DNA of 64,000 bases, taken from the NCBI GenBank assembly GCA_944359365.1, contig CALVST010000002.1, forward strand, positions 1-64,000. The letters run 5' to 3'. This DNA comes from an uncultured Clostridia bacterium. GTDB taxonomy: Bacteria > Bacillota > Clostridia > Christensenellales > Borkfalkiaceae. The position numbers and the translations under genes were made by a program. The notes below the pieces were generated by a model. The model had not been told where the DNA came from and did no database searches. It saw only the letters and a program-made list of their open reading frames with translations. Shown in pieces: positions 60,204 through 64,000 of this stretch; position 1 is the stretch's first letter; each line of letters begins with the position of its first letter.

Positions 60204-61598
60204 ATGGAGCTGGATAATATAAAAATCACCTATATCGGCGGCGGTTCCCGCGCTTGGGCACGCAAAATGATGTGCGACCTTGCGTTGAACGGCGTGATAG
60301 GCGGAGAAGTGCGGTTGTACGATATAGATGTCCCCGCCGCGCAGGACAATCAGGTCATCGGCGAGCTGATCGAAAGCAGCGGCAAGGGAAGATCGCATTG
60401 GAAGTACAAAGTGGTTTCCGACCTCGGTGCGGCTTTGGACGGGGCAGACTTTGTCTTGTGTTCCATTCTGCCGGGTACTTTCGACGAAATGGCGTCCGAC
60501 GTGCACGAACCGAACGGGTACGGGCTGTATCAGTCGGTAGGCGATACCGTAGGCCCCGGAGGCATATTGCGCGCAATGCGCACCGTACCTATATACGAAG
60601 GATTTGCCGCGCAGATAAAGGCACATTGCCCGAATGCATTCGTCATCAATTTTACAAATCCGATGTCTTTATGTACGGCGACGCTGTACGACGTGTTTCC
60701 GCAGGTCAAAGCGTTCGGCTGCTGCCATGAGGTTTTCGGTACGCAGGAATTTTTGGCGCGCGTGGCGGAAGAGATGCTCGGCTTTACGAACGTTGAGCGG
60801 CACGAGATAAAAGTAGACGTTTTAGGCGTAAATCACTTTACCTGGTTCACTTCTGCCGAATGCCGCGGCGTAGACCTGTTCCCCGTTTACAGGGAATACA
60901 TCCGCAAACATATGTGGAAGGGCAACCGTACAGACGGCGATGTGATGAGCAGTAAAGAGTATGTAAAGATGGATCTGTTCATGCGCTACGGGCAGATCGC
61001 CGCGGCGGGCGACCGTCATTTGGCAGAGTTTGTGAATAACGCATGGTATCTTGATTCCCCCGAGCTTGTTGAGGAATGGGGTTTTGTGCTCACCGACGTA
61101 GACTGGCGCCGCCGCGACCGCGCAGAAAAAGTGAAAAAAACGAGAGCTCTCGTAAACGGGGAAGAACAGGTTGAAGTAAATCCATCGGGCGAAGAATTTA
61201 TGTCGCTTATTCTTGCCCTTTGCGGCAAAAAAGATTGTGTTTCCAACGTAAACCTTTTGAACAGCGGATTGGTCGCTTGGGCGTCTGACGCGAACGTGAT
61301 CGAAACGAACGCCGTGTTTGAATACGGCAAAATCACGCCGCTCAAATGCAGGCCGCTCAATAAAGACGTGGAGCTGCTCGTATCGCGCGTTGCGCGGCAG
61401 CAGGATAATTTATTGCGGGGCATCCGTGCGAGAGATATGAATTCTGTTTTCGATACGTTTATGGCGGAGCCTCTGTGCAGTAAACTGACGCTGAAAGAGG
61501 GTAAGGCCCTCTTTGAAAAGATGGTTAAAAATACGGAAAAATATCTCGACGGTTGGCCTGTGGAAATCAGAAAAGTAACCAACTGTATGGGGTATTAA
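60204..61598 (+). CDS. NAD- and metal-dependent glycosidase, GH4 (alpha-galactosidase/alpha-glucosidase type)
   Basis: 464 residues. NAD-binding ITYIGGGSRAWARKMM (about 9-24), NFTNPMSLCTATLYDVF (about 150) and the metal-binding Cys/His in FGCCHEVFGTQEF (about 172-184), with VLGVNHFTWFTSAECRG (about 208) giving the second His. GH4 uses oxidation at C3, NAD+ and Mn2+. The family includes MelA. With the GH36 gene upstream, alpha-galactosides are a plausible shared substrate. Cytoplasmic. Follows the GH63-like gene by 18 bases. Confidence 0.93.
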   Translation: MELDNIKITYIGGGSRAWARKMMCDLALNGVIGGEVRLYDIDVPAAQDNQVIGELIESSGKGRSHWKYKVVSDLGAALDGADFVLCSILPGTFDEMASDVHEPNGYGLYQSVGDTVGPGGILRAMRTVPIYEGFAAQIKAHCPNAFVINFTNPMSLCTATLYDVFPQVKAFGCCHEVFGTQEFLARVAEEMLGFTNVERHEIKVDVLGVNHFTWFTSAECRGVDLFPVYREYIRKHMWKGNRTDGDVMSSKEYVKMDLFMRYGQIAAAGDRHLAEFVNNAWYLDSPELVEEWGFVLTDVDWRRRDRAEKVKKTRALVNGEEQVEVNPSGEEFMSLILALCGKKDCVSNVNLLNSGLVAWASDANVIETNAVFEYGKITPLKCRPLNKDVELLVSRVARQQDNLLRGIRARDMNSVFDTFMAEPLCSKLTLKEGKALFEKMVKNTEKYLDGWPVEIRKVTNCMGY

Positions 61599-61621
61599 TA
61601 AAAAAAGAAAGGGGACGAAAT

Positions 61622-63124
61622 ATGAGAAAAAGATTTGCAATTTGTATTTTAAGTTTGATGTTGGCATTTTCTACGGTACTCTTTGCCGCATGCGGCAACG
61701 GTGACGACAATGTTTCCGAAGAACCTTTGCCCAATCAGCTGGAATTCACCTTTGAAGACTATACCTTTGGCGAAACGGCGAGCACGCCCGTCGTTACGAA
61801 AACGCCTTTCGATAATGCCGCGATAACGTATACCTATGAAGGCAGAAACGATACGGAGTATGCGGAAAGCAATACGGCTCCGGTAAATGCGGGCGAGTAC
61901 ACGATAACGGGCACCGCAGCTGCGACCGATGCTTATAAATCCGCCGAATATTCTGTGAATTTTACGGTGGAAAAGGCGGAAAATCAGCTCCAATTTACTT
62001 TTGCCGACTATAACTATGGCGCCGCGGCAAGCCTGCCCGCGATCACAAAAGTACCGTATGAAGATGCATCCGTAAGTTATGTCTATAAGGGAAGAAACGA
62101 CACGGTGTATGCTGAAAGCGCAACGGCGCCCACGGATATAGGGGAATATACGGTTACGGGAACGGCTGCGGCGACAGCAAATTATAACGCGGCGACGTAT
62201 TCGGTAGATTTTTCCGTTACCCGTGCCGAGGCTGCGGCCAACGAAATAGAGTTTTTTGATGCGAACGGCACCGACAGCCAAATTAAAGCAGCCGGAGTGA
62301 CGGCGACGGAGTGGCTCCCTTCCTTTGAGGGAGAGAGCGGCGTAATAAGACTCGATTTTTCTGAACGGGCAATAGTGGCCTTTGATATTAAACCGAGAAA
62401 AACGCTTGCCGAATATCAGGAGACCGGGTTGGCGAGAGTCTACTTAAAATTGTATGTCGCCCCCGAAACGACGGGACTTACGTCCATTAATATTATAAAC
62501 GACGGAACGAATACAAAGGCGTTCGCTATGGGACAGTGGCAGATCATATCTTTCAGTGCAAAACATTTTGAAAATAACTTTGATCTGTTTGCAAACGATG
62601 TTGTAGACAACGGGTTTATGATTAAAGGTACAACGGCGACGGGTACGATCTATATTTCAGAATTCGGATATGTACCCGCATCCGAGGGCGAAGTAGAAAA
62701 TTTTGACGATGAATATTCGCGGGCAGGCACGCAGACGAATACAAGCGTGAAAGGGGCCTTCGTCGTCGATGAATATGAAGGCGAAAAGGGCGTATTAAAG
62801 CTGTCGTTTTCGGCGAGAAATTTGTTTGTTTTTGACGTAACGCCGAGGTTTACAAAATCGGTATACGAAAACGGTGAATTTACAAAAATATCGATGAAAA
62901 TATTCGTTCCCGAAGAAACCACAGGGGTAACGTCGGTACAGCTGAACGGTAAACAAAAGACGATTACCGCGCAAGGGGAATGGCTTGTACTTGAATGGGA
63001 TATTGCCGATTTTATATCTCGCTATGACGAGCTTTTTGCAGACGATAAGTCCAATAACGCGTTTTGGGTGAACGGCACAAGTGCAACGGGTGATATTTAT
63101 ATCGCAAGCATAAGCGTAAGCTGA
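61622..63124 (+). CDS. Lipoprotein with two MBG-like repeats and two paired C-terminal domains
   Basis: 500 residues. Signal with lipobox FAAC. Residues 37-120 and 121-204 are tandem repeats of about 84 residues: LEFTFEDYTFGETASTPVVT resembles LQFTFADYNYGAAASLPAIT, and each ends in AGEYTITGTAAATDAYKSAE or a close form; this is the MBG-like beta pattern. Then two paralogous domains of about 140 residues follow (FSERAIVAFDIKPRKT / FSARNLFVFDVTPRFT; VAPETTGLTSINI / VPEETTGVTSVQL), which resemble carbohydrate-binding modules. Last gene of the operon, ends at a strong terminator. Confidence 0.8.
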   Translation: MRKRFAICILSLMLAFSTVLFAACGNGDDNVSEEPLPNQLEFTFEDYTFGETASTPVVTKTPFDNAAITYTYEGRNDTEYAESNTAPVNAGEYTITGTAAATDAYKSAEYSVNFTVEKAENQLQFTFADYNYGAAASLPAITKVPYEDASVSYVYKGRNDTVYAESATAPTDIGEYTVTGTAAATANYNAATYSVDFSVTRAEAAANEIEFFDANGTDSQIKAAGVTATEWLPSFEGESGVIRLDFSERAIVAFDIKPRKTLAEYQETGLARVYLKLYVAPETTGLTSINIINDGTNTKAFAMGQWQIISFSAKHFENNFDLFANDVVDNGFMIKGTTATGTIYISEFGYVPASEGEVENFDDEYSRAGTQTNTSVKGAFVVDEYEGEKGVLKLSFSARNLFVFDVTPRFTKSVYENGEFTKISMKIFVPEETTGVTSVQLNGKQKTITAQGEWLVLEWDIADFISRYDELFADDKSNNAFWVNGTSATGDIYIASISVS

Positions 63125-63136
63125 GCAACACAGGTA

Positions 63137-63168
63137 TTCTCGCCGCCGCATTATACGGCGGCGAGAAT
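63137..63168 (+). terminator. Intrinsic terminator of the sugar operon
   Basis: ATTCTCGCCGCCG / CGGCGGCGAGAAT with a 6-base loop, then TTTTC. Confidence 0.88.
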
Positions 63169-63204
63169 TTTCGGGACGGAAATCAACATGAATCGGAGAA
63201 GAAA

Positions 63205-63285
63205 ATGAACTATGTAATGATCGGGTACGGCGGCAGAGCGGTCGAGACTGCACGGCGGCGAAAAGATAGACTTGGTCTAATGTAA
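63205..63285 (+). pseudogene. Truncated start of a Gfo/Idh/MocA-like oxidoreductase
   Basis: GGAGAAG precedes an ATG that opens a 26-codon frame: MNYVMIGYGGRAVETARRRK, then DRLGLM and stop. The first 11 residues match the start of Rossmann-fold Gfo/Idh/MocA oxidoreductases (VMIGYGGRA), which often sit in such sugar loci; the rest does not continue the fold. A deletion seems to have removed the body of the gene. A terminator follows at once. Confidence 0.5.
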
Positions 63286-63312
63286 AAAACACGGGGATCG
63301 CCCGTGTTTTTT
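63285..63312 (+). terminator. Intrinsic terminator
   Basis: AAAAACACGGG-GATCG-CCCGTGTTTTTT. Confidence 0.88.
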
Positions 63313-63379
63313 GTTGCCCGAAAGACGTTTTTTATAAAAATCGGAGATACAAATTATTTCACATTGTTTTCACGTATTC

Positions 63380-63408
63380 TTGCTTTTTCCGTCAAAGGGT
63401 GCTATAAT
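63380..63408 (+). promoter_or_regulatory. Promoter of the NCS2 permease
   Basis: TTGCTT (63380-63385) and TATAAT (63403-63408), spacer 17 bases. The leader to 63467 has no purine or other riboswitch that I could recognise. Confidence 0.75.
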
Positions 63409-63467
63409 AAAAAAAGTGTATTCCGATCATTCGGGGGATGCAAAAAATAAAGGAGATTTTTTTACCA

Positions 63468-64000
63468 ATGAATCTGATCTACGGCGTAAAAGACAGACCG
63501 AAGCCCGGGCAACTGATTTTGTTTGCCCTGCAGCAATTGCTCGCCATTCTAGCTGCTACCATCACGGTGCCTATCGTGGTCAATTCTACGACAGGCAGCG
63601 AGATGTCCATTTCGGCAGCGCTCTTCGGCGCGGGCGCGGGCACGCTCGTGTACCTGCTCTTTACAAAATTCAAGAGTCCCGTATTCTTAGGAAGTTCCTT
63701 TGCGTTCATCAATTCCATGTGCGCGGCTTTTGCGGGCGGCGTTTCCATGTCGCTCGGCTATCTCGGACTCATCATCGGCGCGATCTTTGCGGGGCTCGTG
63801 TACGTCATCATCGCCGTCGTCGTTAAACTTGCGGGCGTAAGATGGATCGATAAAATCATGCCTGCCGCAGTCATCGGACCGACGGTGGCTCTTATAGGTC
63901 TCTCACTCGCGGGAAGCGCTATTAAAAACGCCGTCGGCGGCATCGATCTGAACGCGGCTACGAGCAGCTATCTGATGAACACGAATACGCTGCTCTGTCT
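63468..64000 (+). CDS. Nucleobase:cation symporter-2 permease (uracil/xanthine type), partial
   Basis: The first 177 residues; the gene runs off the window. NLIYGVKDRPKPGQLILFAL is the typical N-terminus; LFTKFKSPVFLGSSFAFINS (about 65-84) is the NCS2 signature before TM3; about five membrane segments are visible. Imports uracil, xanthine or another nucleobase with protons; uracil fits the N-terminal pattern best, but the specificity residues lie beyond the window. AAGGAG before the ATG. Confidence 0.88.
   Translation, partial: MNLIYGVKDRPKPGQLILFALQQLLAILAATITVPIVVNSTTGSEMSISAALFGAGAGTLVYLLFTKFKSPVFLGSSFAFINSMCAAFAGGVSMSLGYLGLIIGAIFAGLVYVIIAVVVKLAGVRWIDKIMPAAVIGPTVALIGLSLAGSAIKNAVGGIDLNAATSSYLMNTNTLLC

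Noticed and set aside
63409..63467. Purine riboswitch or PyrR attenuator before the NCS2 permease
   Set aside because: The leader is too short and lacks the conserved bases of either element.

Overview
The window looks like chromosomal DNA of an anaerobic, Gram-positive-type member of the Firmicutes (Clostridia; by overall gene style perhaps Christensenellales-like, an inference only). The support is: strong GGAGG ribosome binding sites, TTGACA/TATAAT promoters with 17-base spacers, a CIRCE heat-shock operator, an FMN riboswitch in front of a RibU-type transporter, MsmX-style sugar ATPase, many lipoproteins with LxxC lipoboxes, and an [FeFe]-hydrogenase-like sensory cluster. The DNA is GC-rich in coding regions, which creates many long antisense shadow frames. 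No rRNA, tRNA, CRISPR array, integrase or intact transposase was seen.

Left part (1-29700), housekeeping: rbgA-rnhB-yraN, rplS, a membrane glycosyltransferase, comM-dprA, topA, then a CIRCE-controlled trmFO-hslV-hslU operon, hisS-rseC-trxA, two paralogous small membrane proteins, glyA, a DUF2188 protein, a GtrII-type membrane protein, riboswitch-ribU, tsaE-tsaB-rimI-hydrolase, membrane-anchored murF, ddl and NADP-isocitrate dehydrogenase. The order partly matches the Bacillus rplS-rbgA-rnhB and dprA-topA-trmFO-hslVU neighbourhoods, without xerC and codY.

Between these genes lie three long non-coding mosaic elements (7390-7969, 13718-14540, about 26547-27200) and the end of a fourth (1-42). 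They are chains of imperfect palindromes that recur in both orientations. Copies show compensatory base-pair changes and an inverted block of about 230 bases. Three copies end with GTGAA 15-20 bases before the start codon of topA, hisS or rbgA. This is the strongest candidate for something undescribed here.

Middle part (29700-45600): a small coiled-coil lipoprotein beside a possible phage gene relic, argF, an MsmX-type ATPase, an ArsP_2-like permease behind a promoter-proximal terminator, a five-gene sensory hydrogenase cluster (DRTGG, anti-sigma-type ATPase, [FeFe]-hydrogenase-like protein, DRTGG-like, PHP), ybaK, an orphan small-RNA candidate, a large lipoprotein, hisC, a degenerate iron-alcohol-dehydrogenase-fold protein, a NagD-like phosphatase, a small membrane protein and citrate synthase.

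Right part (45900-64000): a carbohydrate-use locus. A GH36 alpha-galactosidase and a large unassigned hydrolase form one operon. An AraC regulator faces a solute-binding protein, two permeases, two lipoproteins (one glycosidase-like), a GH63/GH37-like hydrolase, a GH4 enzyme and a repeat-containing lipoprotein. The transporter has no ATPase of its own, so the distant MsmX is the likely partner. A short sequence shared by both promoters may be the AraC operator. The window ends with a truncated oxidoreductase relic and a partial NCS2 nucleobase permease.
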